Below are positions 50,971 to 63,585 of a stretch of 64,000 bases of DNA, piece by piece. A program made the translations under genes and the position numbers. The number at the start of each line of letters is the position of its first letter. Positions within the stretch are counted from its first letter, which is position 1. Source of the DNA: Dromaius novaehollandiae (taxonomy: Eukaryota > Chordata > Aves > Casuariiformes > Dromaiidae); assembly GCF_036370855.1 (NCBI RefSeq), contig NC_088132.1, forward strand, positions 63,526,841-63,590,840, given 5' to 3'. A model generated the notes under the pieces. That model was not told where the DNA came from. It searched no databases and saw only the letters and a list, made by a program, of their open reading frames with translations.

Positions 50971-53900
50971 GACCTGTGATCTTTTCCCTGGGCCAGAGCT
51001 TGGAGTGGACCTGAAAAGTTCTGAGGAGGTTTGGGCATATTTCTTATGCAGAGCAGGAGAGAAATTTTCAATGTGAAAGAATGTGAAGAAAACTTATGGA
51101 CATTCTCCTGACCCTGGTCCCAGGTGCAGGTCCAGCTTTGCTTGTTCTTCACCATTAGAGTTGTGTGGCAACCCCAGTTTGGAGCCATAAGGACAGGGGA
51201 TGTAGGAACCTATATATCCCACAGACCAGGGACTCTGACTTAACTAAGGGAAATGGGATTTGGTGGATCACTTACAAGCAGTATGACTCCCTTGTAAAGA
51301 TCCTAACCGCTACACCAATTATCTCTGTATGAATCACTTAACTATTTATGCCCAGAAAGAGCTGTTACATAAGCACTGAGCACATGCAAATGTAAGCACA
51401 TGTACTCAAAGAGAAGACAAGCTTTCTGTCTATTTTGCAAATGCAAGAACTAACCCAACTGACACAGAACAGACCAGGAAAAGAAAAGAAAAGAAACAGA
51501 ACATACTGATTTAAGAGGCTAACACACCTCTTATTTTTTCCCTTGTGTTTAGTTTGGCCATATCAAGAGAGTCCATGACCAGTACTCAAGATGCAGGGAC
51601 TCTACTCATTTTTTCTGACTCTCCCATTTGTTTTGCAGAATTTCAGCACTCATTATTTTCTTAAAAAGGTAAAACTTCAACAATTTCAGTTGTTAAAACT
51701 CCTGACAATAGAAGGCAAATGCAATGCTATTGCTTGCATACACAGGGAGCCATAAGCCCAAGTGCTAATATCAGCCTTAGTAGATCTGCTGGATGTAACT
51801 CAGAAAGGTCTATCAGAATCCCTGACAGAAAGGAGAATTTTTCTTCCATCCATTCTTCTGTGACTGGCATCACACTGGGTTGTGATGGCATTTGGGGAAT
51901 ACTCACATGTTTTCCTACTCCAATCAACAGAGCTAAGAAAGGTTAGAAGGGAAAAGTGATGTATTTGAAATCAGTGTAATGCCATCAGGTCCCACAAGAA
52001 AGGGATGCCACGGCTGTTGTCATTTAGGAAAGTGACTGGATTTCACAGAAACTGCATTCTACAGCAACATATGAAAGTGAGGTCTCTGCTGTTCACAGCT
52101 GAATGAAATGTTACAGCAAATCTGGCTTCATTTATATATGCCTTTGTCAGCATCTGGTGGGACTAGAGCAAGAAATCTCTCTGGGCATGAAACCTGTCCT
52201 CTCAGAAACTTCAGCTAGCACTGATTGTCTTCCTAGCAATGTGTGCTACTCTGAGCTCATTTAACCCTACAGATATAGGGGCTGCAGATACAGAGTCACA
52301 CAAGATATTTCAGTGCCTAGTTCCAAGTTCCTACAAATTTTACTGTAGTCTGAGTGTTAATCCTTCTCCTTGATATTTGCCCAAGACAGCTAAAAGATCA
52401 ACTCCAAATTATCATCTAACTGTAGATTATGTACTTGCAGATTGGGCAACTGCTAGTGGGACCCATTAAGTGCTATAGAGATGGTCTTTTATTAAGAACT
52501 TTTTTTAAGAAAAAGAAGAAATTTTAAGGATGTGATTCACTCTCACTGGGGCTTGTCTTCAAAAACGCACAGTCACCTCTCCCTGCCACACAATGTATCT
52601 TTGAGCATAGAATAAGATCTACACAAGACCTTTTGGTCTGTGAGAGAGTTTTAGGAAACACAGGTCTACAGCAAAAGTGTATTTCATCTGTGCTAGAGAC
52701 AAGTGTTTTCCATATATCTTTCATTAACCAGTGAATGAGTCAATGGAAGATCTACAGAAGCTACAAATATCTATATGACTCACTCTAAATTCAAGGTGAA
52801 TCACTTCAATCTTACCTTTCATAATGTTAGTGCTCAGCACAGTATTTATAACATATTTGTACATAATATACCTGAAGAAAACCTTCCTGTCCAATTTCCT
52901 CTAGAAAAGCAAGGGAAAAGAATCACCTCTGAAATTTTCTCCATCTATTAATGTCTAAAGGTCTGGATAAATCTAAAAAGAACCTAAACAGATCGTTGAG
53001 CAGAGCCTGAGCCATGAGCAAAGCTTAGAATTGACTACCTTTATTAGACAGAGGGGGCCATATTTACTAGCCTTCCTAAAAAATTTCTCAGCTATATAAC
53101 CATGCTGTCCATCTCCCTGCCTGCCCACACCTGAGAACTTTTCAGTTCATTTGCCAGGCTCAAAGACATCAAGTTTTTACAACAGGCCATGGCCTGCAGG
53201 CTGCGCAAAGTCCTTGATGTCATCTGTTGGCCTGCTGCAGTTGAGACACTGTGTGGCTTTCCTGGCCAAGATCCAGTCACCAATTTTATACGCATACTGT
53301 ACACCAATATATGTGTGAATTAGCTTCAGAATGTGTTGTCTCTTGCCCAACCAGGTGGTCAAACATGGACATAGAGGGAGGAGGGGAGGGACCACAAGGT
53401 AGTGTGTAGGCAGGGATGTATGTAAGTACAGAAACTGAGAGGAAGGTGAAAAGGACAAGAGAGAGATGAGATGACAGTGTAAGACACAGCATTGGAAGAA
53501 ATCAGGCTTTTTTAATTTTACTGCTCACAAAACTATTTATTTATGCATATTTTTAAGCTCTTAGATCCATGGCAATGTGATTCCACAAAACCATTCTGCT
53601 GTGTGACCTCACATCTGTCCCTGCATAGAACATAGGAGCTGGATAATTCTGGGAAGACCCAAGGCAAGAATCTACAAAGACAATCCATAAAAAGGAATGT
53701 ATCCAATCCAAGGCCAACTCGAAGTACAGATGTGGGAAGTTTGGGGGGAAATGCAGAATAAACTGGAATGTAACTAAACTGCTGCCCTCTCCTCTCCAGG
53801 GCAACGGAGTCCCTTGGGAGCATGCAGAAGGGCTCCAGAGGAAAGGGGCTTGTCCTGTGGAACAGGACAAGGAAAATGTGGACATTGCTTTCCATTGCAA

Positions 53901-54367
53901 TCTCATGGCCTCTGGGGGAGCTCCAGTCTTCCACGCAGAAGTAGAGAAGAGAATTTGGGCTGCAGTGTTTAAATCTTAATTGTTCTTTCTGATTCTTCAA
54001 AGCAATGATATATAGATCAACCATTTGGTAAACAAATTTTAACTTCTACCCTCTGGACAGCTGGCAGGGGAAGGACTTAGAGGCTGAGAAAGAAACAATG
54101 AGTTATCTGAAACCAGTCCAGTAATGTAAAGTGGGGTGTGCGTGAACAGATGCTGAAGGGTAATCTAATACCCTTTCTAAAACTTTGGCAGATAATCTCT
54201 GAATACTGAAGTGCCACACTGTCCTTAATCAGTTTAGAGTAGGAAGATAAATGAGATAAAACACAGAGATCACAGAAAGTTACACATAAGGTGCTATTAA
54301 TCAGTTGTAAACTGAATGTTGCATATCTATATATCATGCAAGAGTGAATGAGCAGGTCTGTGTGCAG

Positions 54368-54389
54368 AAAACAAACAAACAAACAAACA
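54368..54389. repeat. (AAAC)n short repeat
   Basis: Five consecutive AAAC units. Confidence 0.85.
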
Positions 54390-55744
54390 TCCCTAGTCTT
54401 ACTAAAGCCCACAACAAATATGCTGTATTTTTAAATATAATATAATTGAGAAATTAGAAAACCTTTCCTCCCTCTTTTCAATTTTGCCTTGCAGGCTTGC
54501 CTAAAATTTTTGAACAACATTAGAAAACCCTCATCAGACTCTAAAAAATGGCTGCATAAACAGAAATCTGATGAATAACCAGAATTACAACAAAAGGAAT
54601 ATCTAAAGGCAGAAGACATCTACCAGTGATATAAATCCTCAATATAAGCAAAACTCGGATTGCTGATTTACTTCCCATGTATTCATGCAGATTGAAAATA
54701 AATATTAAGAATCAAGATAAATTAAGAGCATGCTCTCAGTAGGTGTGAAAAGAACTTGAATATAAACAACTCACCCGAAGAGAAGAGATATATGAGAGGG
54801 AGGTAGCTGCTATATTACACAGCGAAAAGGAGTTGGGCCTATAGCATATATAAGCAATACGCACAAAGCCATCTTTGGCTGTTTTCAGAAGAGAGGCAGG
54901 GGTGCTGCAGGAAGATACCACAGAATCCTTATATGGAAAGAAGACAGTGTGGAGCAGCATGCAAAACAGGATGAATTAAATGTGCTGATTAAATGAACAG
55001 CTTGCTTTTTGTACTTCAGTTAAGTTCAAAGCTTTCTGGCCAACCACTTTAAGCATACCTAGCAATCAAAAAAAAAAAAAAAAAGAAAGACTTAGTTATA
55101 AAACCCTCATGCAGAGAAAGAGTAGCTAAAGCAAAATTGATCTCTTTATATGCCTCTGTCCTTCACCTCTGTTCTGGGCTTGGAAAAGAATACACAATAC
55201 TTTTAATGTAGGTATAACTGCTAAAGGCTGGGAGAGGGTTGGAATGGGGAGGCCCTTGACTATACAGCTGTAGTAAGAAGCTGAGGACAGTCCTCTCTAC
55301 CTTGAACACTGGAAGAGGAGGCAAACAGGACACCCCAAAATGACACCTCAGGCATGCTGCAAGCTCATTGCCTGTGTGCAGATCTGAGCTAAGGAACATG
55401 TAGCAAAACATCCACTGCTCCCTGCTCTGTTAAGTGTATGTATCTAAGCAGCAGGACAACTGGGCTCTAATCCTGATGACAACAGAGTCTTACTGCAAAT
55501 CCCTGGCAGGAGGGAGGTGGCACAGGCACCCTGTGGACCCACTGTGGAGAACAGGAGCTCTCCTTCCCATTAGAGGGGGCAAAGGAGAAGCAAACACCCC
55601 AGAACTTGAGTCTTAAATCTCAGACTAAGAATGAGGACAAGAGGAAGGGAAATATTTTTACTTGTAGTCTGAAATGTGGATACATGAATCACTGACAGAT
55701 TCTAACTGTAGTATCCTAGACAGTCCTCAGGTTTTCGGGTATTC

Positions 55745-55771
55745 TTTTTTTTTTTTTTTTTTTTTTTTTTT
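55745..55771. repeat. T27 homopolymer
   Basis: An uninterrupted run of 27 T. Confidence 0.95.
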
Positions 55772-57921
55772 GCAATTTGTTCTGTACTATAGCCCTTTAA
55801 AACTGATGACAGGATTTTCAGAGAAAGGAGAAAGGACATATAAAATTTGGAGTCACATTGTCCTGAGTATTGAAGCTAGATGCTGAATTCTACAAAATTA
55901 GGATGGTTGTTGAAGTCCCTCACTATGGATTTAGGAGTCTAATTTTAGATGGGCAATTTAGAACAGTCCTAGAATGGTTAGGGCTGTCCTCTGCTTGACC
56001 TTTCACAGATACACAAAATGGATGTAAATATTAAGCTGTTCCCTCTTTCTGCACTCATCCACAAGCCCTGAGAAGAACTATAAGCCTCTCATTTTCAGGG
56101 CTTTCTAGAGGTCTCCAGCATAGTGTGTGGTACTTGGATGATGTCAAGAGGTGAGCTTGACATGATCTGACTGATTCTTTCACTACCAAACAAGACAAAT
56201 GGAAGCAAGATGTTGCTTTTTTCTCTGAAATCCCAGATTACTGCTTCTTACTGGAATGCTTCTTTGCAAAATACCTCATGTTTCTCATACTTCATCACGC
56301 TACCAAACCTCTCCTTTGCCTCAGTGATAACTCCAAGCTAGAAGACTCATCTGTCACATTTTTCTAACATCCACACATTCTCCCAAGCTGTCCTTTGTAA
56401 AAACAGCATGATGTTCTCCTCCTGTAAACCTCTCCCGAAGAACAACCTGTGTACTGATGGTTCTGTGTAATGAGTTGCCAGCTGGAGTGCTGTGAATGTA
56501 GTTACTACAATAATTCTCACTGTTTCACTGGTATCCTGTGCTTCTTTGTGTTGCCTTATATCTTTATTTCTTATGCCTCTGCTCATGTTTTACTCATACT
56601 TTTTTCATCAGGGATTTTTTTTTATATTCATATACAATGATTAGTGCAACAGTATGTCACATACTCCCTCAGACTCAAGACAATATCAGAGAGTGCTGCA
56701 AACTCTAAGGAAAAGTTCAACGACTAGGCCAGACTGTGGGCTAAAGCAAGTAACATGGGCTTACCATATACTATTGGTTTGTAGCTGTCTTGGTGTTGGG
56801 GCCAGAGTATAGCCAAGAAAGGAAATCAGAAACAAAGAGATGAAGGAGGGAGACTTGAGAGCTCTGTGGACTGAGCACACATGAAGACCTCTGGCAACTG
56901 TTTGCTTCTACAGGGAAACAGAACACTGCCTACCCATTTGTAAATAAAAAAGATTATATTATAGCTGAATAATATAATCAGTTTTTCTGTCTCACAGAAA
57001 TAACTGTGCTAAAGCCTGAATATCAGCTAACTGTGTGGGCTAAGGGAACAATGGCAGCAATATTAAAAGAGCAATGCATTTATATCTAAAGCTACTCCTA
57101 ATTATTCCTATAATGACAGAATGATGTAGGGCACCTTACAGGCATCATGAAATACCCCACACTTCATAGCATTCTGAGGCTTTGGTATTAAAATAAAATA
57201 GAATATAAACTCTGATGTTTACTGTACTTTAAAAGGGATTATGTGTACTGCTACAAAGTCAAAGAGAATAAAATTTCTTCTGCAATAAATTATACAGGAA
57301 AAATTGTACTCAGCTCAAGTACTCTGTGAAGAAATGTTTTCTCTAAAGCTCAAGAATTGTTTTTGTCATGGTTGTGAACCAGATATTTGACATAATGTAT
57401 TTGGACTGTTTAAAAGTATCTGAAGCTCTGAAGAAAAATGACAGTTTTGACACCTGAACTGTGGTGAAACTAGCTGTGGTTGTCCACTGTTCCTTTACTG
57501 TCTCTCTGCTAGAATTTTAGCATAGGACACAAAGCATGATGTCCCTTATATATTTACTTCCACAGCAATGATTTAGCTTAAACTGATGATGAAGTTGAAC
57601 TATGGCTCTGGGCTGTGAGCTGGCTGAGATAAATGTAAATGTTTTGTTCTGCTGAGTTGCATATACAGATATACAGATGGAGAGCAGTTGGACAGGTGAG
57701 GCAGGGAAGTAACATCTCAAGCCAGTGCAGCTATTCGTCTAGTAAATACAAGTAGAAAACTAAAGTATACAATGAGTACTTAAAAACCACCATAGTTCAT
57801 AAACTGGCTAAGAGACAACACAAAGAGGGAAAAAGATCAATATTTAACTCAGTGAAAAAAGGAGTAGCATTGCCTCCAATTTTTGTGCAACAGCACAGAT
57901 AATCACATTCTGAAACACAGG

Positions 57922-57958
57922 GTAAAATGACAGAGTAAAATGACAGAGTAAAATGACA
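57922..57958. repeat. 13-bp tandem repeat, nearly three copies
   Basis: GTAAAATGACAGA repeats twice exactly, plus an 11-base partial third copy, without spacers. Confidence 0.95.
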
Positions 57959-58343
57959 CATGGATTTATAACTTGAGATAGTCAAGATGAAGGATGACTG
58001 AAAAAATTCATCTGGAGTTAAGGAATGTCCATTCTAAGTTAATGGACAGAGCAATGGCTGGTAAAATGTAGTGTTGCTAAATTTAAGACATGCATGTTAG
58101 AAGGGATAATCTGAACTACTCATCTTCTCTAACGAAGTCTAAATTAACTACAACCACTTAGGAAAAAATCTCAAGTGTTATTGCAAACTGCTTAATGAAA
58201 ACCGGTGCTCCCTGTGCAGCAACGGTTAAATAATCAAGCGAAATGTGGCTGCATGCATAACATGGCAGAATAGAATACTGAAAAAATGTTATTCTGTTCT
58301 GCTGAAGGCAGTTGGCCAAATTTTAGGGCTTGGTAGATGGGGC

Positions 58344-58362
58344 TTTTTGTTTTGTTTTGTTT
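58344..58362. repeat. (TTTTG)n short repeat
   Basis: Between three and four TTTTG units. Confidence 0.85.
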
Positions 58363-61192
58363 CTTAGTAGAAGATGGTGCCATTTAGACCTTTGATGCAT
58401 TTCCCTCACGTACAAAAATGTGCACAACACTGAGGTCACAATAGAAAATGCATATGAGTCAATTATTTTGCTCATAATCCCCAAATCCCCAAATATCATA
58501 AAACCAGCATATTGCCCAAAGAATGCCTTGCACCTTCTCTGAGGAGCACACCTCATGGTTTTTTTGTGTTTGTTTTTGACTGCTTTTCTGCCTTCTGCTT
58601 TTAGACACATGGAATAGGCTCCACTTTACCTACCCTGAGACATTTACAGTATAGGTGTCTATGACTGATTTACTCAGTGCTGACTCCCTCACTGAAGAGG
58701 GAAAGGCACTTTTATGATAGGAGATACATGACCTAGTTTAGATGTCTGTCTTAGGACAAGACGAATTATGTGCTAGAAGAGCCTGCTTCGCTGCTCAGGC
58801 AATAAAGTGAGCCTGGAGTAAGTAGCACACGGCAGACGCTGACATCTTGTCAGACGAATGCTGACCTTACAGTTCATCAGCAACTCATGACCCAAGCTCT
58901 ACCACAGATTGGTTTTTTGAAAGGTACTGTGTGTAACATATATTTTGGGTAGTGAATTTCAACATTTCAGCTAGCTTATTCCAAAACAGGGGTTTTGCCG
59001 GTTATTCCATTTGTTTTTAATGATATATGGCCATCATATCAATAGCATAGTTTCACCTGACCATCATCGTAACAAAACTAATACTCCAATATATAAGTTG
59101 TTTGCAGAAGCTTGTTTAGAACATACTGCTACGTTCTGGCACAGGAATGTATAAATAAAAACAGCCCAGAGGTATAAACAAGACATGAGAAAACACATAC
59201 TGTATGGTACGGAAAGCAGAATTTTTATTTCTTGTGAACAGTCAGTGTCCTATGTGATGGCTTCATTTATGTTTATTTTCAGTTCAGACAAATGAAGTCG
59301 TACAGTTTCACTGAAAGAAGCATCTTTTATTCATTCTGCAAAAATGTTTTGTGATTTTTGAAATTTTTGAAAAAAATACTAAAAAGTATTCTGTCTTCTT
59401 ATAGTGGACTGAATACCTAAGTAAACTACTGACTAGTGCTTGGACGGAAGCCCATCCTGGGGTTCCAGGAGTCATAGCTGCAAGCCAGTTTAGGCCACAT
59501 GAATGCAAGAAGCTGAAAGTCTTCATTCAATTCATTGTAACTGATGGATGGAAATAATAAAAAAGAATCTTTATTTAATATGTAACAGATGGAAGCCAAA
59601 TAATATTTTTTTCTGAGAAAAGCATATCCAAATTACAGATTTCAGCTTCAGAAAAAAGAGTATTTAAAAATAGTCTTTCCAGACCTCAGCCTTTTTCACA
59701 AAATTAATTCTATTCTTCATGCTCAACATCTAATTTTTTCCCATTAAATCTAATAACAATGGCTATACACAAAGTGGAGATGTCTGCTTGGGTACAGGAC
59801 TAAGTAAATCAAGGCCTTCTGGTAAGTATAGATAATAAGGATGCTTTTAACCCTCACTTAGCCAAGTAGTTTTTATAAAAAACAAAGCACTGAAGTTGCA
59901 AGTCTACAGACAATTGTGAGTTAGTGGAAAAGGCTTTTTAAAAATCTTTGCATCCATACGTAGCAGAAACCTGACATTCCCTGAGACATTAGGAAGGAGA
60001 GCCTGGACAACTTGTCATGATGAAAGGGCTAGAAGGCAGGAAGTTAGTCAGTGCCTTTTTCAGGTGCCTCACATGATGGTCAGATAGCTATGGGAGTCAG
60101 AGAAACACAACCTAAAATAAATCCTGCAGGGACTTTTTCAGTGACAACATACTTTTTGGAAAGTTTACAGCAAATAAATTGGATAGTGGAGGAGAGTCTT
60201 TCTTTGATATTGATTTGATATTTATGTAGTTAGACAAAGTATGATTTTTTTTTCGATTTCTCTACCTATTTGCTTTATAAATATTACAACGTTGTCCATT
60301 TTAGACACATCTCTTTGCATCCTACCTCATACTGGCTTGAATTCAGAATGATTCATGGCAATCCAAAGCCTTGTCTGCAATTTTCAAATATAGTAACTGG
60401 CCTAGTAAAAGATATCTCCCTACTTAGGTTGTTAGACCATCACAGTTACAACCCCACTTGCACCACTCCATGTAAGTGCTGGCAAGTTTGGTTTGTGATT
60501 TGTATACAAAAGTGAAATGTTTGCTCACACCTCCCTGTTTTTCAGTTTTGACACTGCTAGTGATTCTACTAGTTATGCAAAGAAATAGGGAACAGACATA
60601 TGCATAAATATAACAGATCTTCTGTGGGAGGACTGAGATAATTTAAAATTGGTATTTTGATGTAACATATGTGGTCTTTTTCCAAATTTATTTCTGTTTA
60701 GGTTATGGCATTCCTACACAGAGATATTGGGGGAGGTGGAATGGTTAAGCAGGATAAAGAGGGATATACCATCAGCTTCAAGTCTGTGATAATAGGTATG
60801 TAAAAATCTTCAGGCATTTTGGCTGAATTATCTGTGTTAAAACAGAAATGGATGGACAGCTATGCAGACTAACAGATGACTGCTCAGAATTATGAGCAAA
60901 ATAGATCTGTCAGTGCATTGCTGCCCTCCCCACACTCTTGTATATCATCAATATTATTTGATATCCCTTGGCAATAGGCTTTGGAGTCAGTCACATCAAT
61001 GGTTTACCATTGTTCCAAGAATTTGTGTACAAAGTGGTAAGCACCACTGTGCCTAGTCTCAGTCAAAAAACTGTAGTTACATGCACCTAACCTATTCACA
61101 TTTTTTTAAAAAGTATGTCTGCTAAGATAAAAGTTCAGTGGATAGGGACATTTTACAATAAGGTATGCATATTCATTCACAAAATGTTAGAC

Positions 61193-61226
61193 TTGATTGG
61201 CCAACCAAGTTGATTGACCAACCAAG
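61193..61226. repeat. 17-bp tandem duplication
   Basis: TTGATTGGCCAACCAAG (61193-61209) is followed immediately by the same unit with one G to A change (61210-61226). The first copy contains the palindrome TTGGCCAA. Confidence 0.95.
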
Positions 61227-61528
61227 TACAGTAGAAGGTCTCTGGCCTGCCAACTGGTATCTGTGTCTCTGAAAACATGAGTTTGTCCTTTAGGTAATGA
61301 AACCTTAAGACTGTCTTTTGAATAAGTTAGCAGTAAATATGTCTTAGAGAGAAAAATTAAATCTGCCTGGATGTCTTGAAAGACTTTAAGAAGCTCAGTT
61401 GCAACCATCATCTCTGAGGAATAAAATCTAAGACAGAGAATACATAAGATGAAAAAATTTCTGACCATGTGGATCAGGAAAATATCTATAGAATGTCAGC
61501 TGCATACAGAAAGACTGTCCAAAGATGT

Positions 61529-61674
61529 AATATCTTTTATTAGGCCAAGTGATAGAGTTGGGAAAACAGAAAAGCTTTCAGCCACAGATCTCCTTCTTTA
61601 AGTCTTCAAGGAAAAGCTTAAAAGCTTTTCTGTTTATTTCAGCTGTATTTCTTGGTCCAATAGAAGCAGATCTT
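61529..61674. mobile_element. Foldback/MITE-like DNA element relic
   Basis: The outer arms AATATCTTTTATTAGGCCAA (61529-61548) and, reversed, the stretch at 61652-61674 (TTGGTCCAATAGAAGCAGAT then CTT) pair imperfectly. An inner arm AAACAGAAAAGCTTT at 61564-61578 has a perfect 15-base reverse complement at 61621-61635. The whole segment therefore reads as a palindrome of about 145 bp. Phrases such as TCTTTTATTAGGCCAA and CTTGGTCCAATAG resemble an interspersed repeat common in reptile and bird genomes, but I cannot name the family with certainty. Confidence 0.55.
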
Positions 61675-62099
61675 ACTTCCTTTTAATTGTAACCTGAATT
61701 GAGTAAGGATTGATTTGAAAGTATCTGGCTGACAAAATATTCCTTATCTAAGCGGGAAAGCAATCTAGAAACTGTGATCCTGGTGCAGCTTAATGAGTTC
61801 TTAGCTCCCCATATTTTCCAAAGTACCCAAAAAGTAATAGAATATATCCACACAGAAACTGCATTTGGGGAAATGTCTTAAAGTGATCGGTGATGAGCAG
61901 AAAGGTGCTCTTGCATTGAACAAAGCTATGAGTGCCTACCTGAGTCCTTCCCTTCTGGGAGAATCTGGTTCTCACAAGCAACAGGGAGCAAGAGATACAT
62001 CTCATACAACAACTGGGAGATCAAAAAATAACAAAACCTAAATAGAAAGTTATATACATGCATTAGAACTGAGTGGGAAAAAAGGGGGAAATACAGATC

Positions 62100-63585
62100 T
62101 GCTGACTGAGCAGAGAAGAATTATGACGGCTTGACAAAGCCCAAGTGTTCAACATCCTGTACTTGATACTTTACTCAGTTAAGAAAAATGTTTTTTGTGT
62201 ACAAACGCATGTTTAATAACTGGAGAGGAATGCATGCCAAAATAGCAAAAGAAGATGTTAGTGAATTTTTAGGCACTTTAGAAGTATTTAAGTCAGTGGG
62301 GCCTGATGAAATTCTCCCTCAAGCATTAAATAATCTCTAAACAACTATTATCTTTGAGAATAGAATACATTTTTTAAGAAGAGGAAGCAGAACTGAGGAA
62401 CTACAGACCAGTAAGCCCCCTTAATGACTGAAAATATTTAAAACTAGAAAAGTTTACTGGCTTCTTAGGTTTAAGAAGTTGCTAAAAAATAGTCACCACA
62501 GATTTGTACTGACATTGCTATGTCATTAACAAAGAATGTAAAACCAATCTAATTGCCTTCATTGGCAGGCTATCTAACCTGGCAGATACATGGGAGAAAA
62601 TGAATGTGATTCTTCTTGTTTTTAGTAAGGATAACATGTAACAGGAATTTTCTATACACCAACAAGGGAAATATGTGGAAAAGCAACAGAAATAAATTAA
62701 AATCTGCACCCAGATTAGTAATGAATGATTCACTGTCAAGATAGACGGGAACTCTGAATGGGGTCTGTCAATGCATTTCTATTTACTGCTGTATTAATGA
62801 CTTGGATGACAGAATAAGGAGCACAATGATCAAATCTGAAGACACCAAGCTAGAAGGAAGTATTTGGAAGCACTTCAGAGGATGAGATCAGAATTCTAAA
62901 GATCTTGATAAACTGATGAAGCAATCTGAAATCAATGAGAAGAAATTCAATATAGACAAGTGTAAAGTGCTACCTTCTGGAAGAAAAGAACAAATGCGTA
63001 AATATGAACTTTGAAATAACTGACTAGATAGTGTTTCTAAAGAAAAGGAGTCTGGGGCTACAAAGCGACCAAAACCTCAGTATGAGTAACAGAGTGACAA
63101 GACAAATCTCATTCTTGGCAGTGTTAAGAGGTGTTACATGGAATAGGGATTACTCATACTACTCAGCAGTTGCTGCAACCTTTGATCTCTTTTGGGTGCT
63201 ACACTTTAAGAAATGCACTGACAAATCAAAAAGATGGTAGAAGAGAGAAACAAGACATCAGAGGTTTAGAAAATATGATTTGTGAACAAATATGAAAGGG
63301 TTACAAGTTAAATTTAGATAAAGTGGGAGAAGAAGAAGCATGATAACAGTCCTCTGAAGTATAAAAATAAGATTAAAAAAAAATGCTCAATCTTAACTGG
63401 GGACAGATCAAGAAGCGTTTTGCCTAATTTGCAATGAAGTAGCTTTTGGTATCAGAATAAGGTTTCAGATGATAAGGGTAGATAAGCACTGAAACAGAGA
63501 GTCATGGAAGATATGGGATCTCTTGTCTAGTGACTTTTAAGAATAAGATAGACAGACATTTTTCAGGAAGAAGCTAGGCTGGTGG
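62100..63585 (+). mobile_element. Degraded CR1-type LINE, reverse transcriptase half
   Basis: This is an old non-LTR retrotransposon relic about 1.5 kb long. Conceptual translation across several frames recovers the CR1 RT order: an EFLGTLEVFKSVGPDEILPQ-like block near 62250, ELRNYRPVSPL near 62390, a fragment corresponding to the DFSKAFD block near 62610, then FINDLDDRIRST at about 62790. After that come DTKLEGS, a DLDKL helix, KFNIDKCKVLPSG near 62950, and a LFWVLHFKK block near 63190. The stretch at 63450-63570 matches the usual 3' end of the frame (isolated GTTAAGCACTGGAACAG-like and TTTTAAGAATAAGATAGACA sequence). The catalytic Y/F-ADD motif is eroded to SED and many stops and frameshifts are present, so it cannot be active. 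Neither the 5' ORF1 part nor a clear 3' UTR is visible. Confidence 0.85.

Noticed and set aside
53533..54024. 163-codon minus-strand frame with an overlapping 117-codon frame
   Set aside because: Two competing frames in the same strand interval and no domain in either; likely chance.
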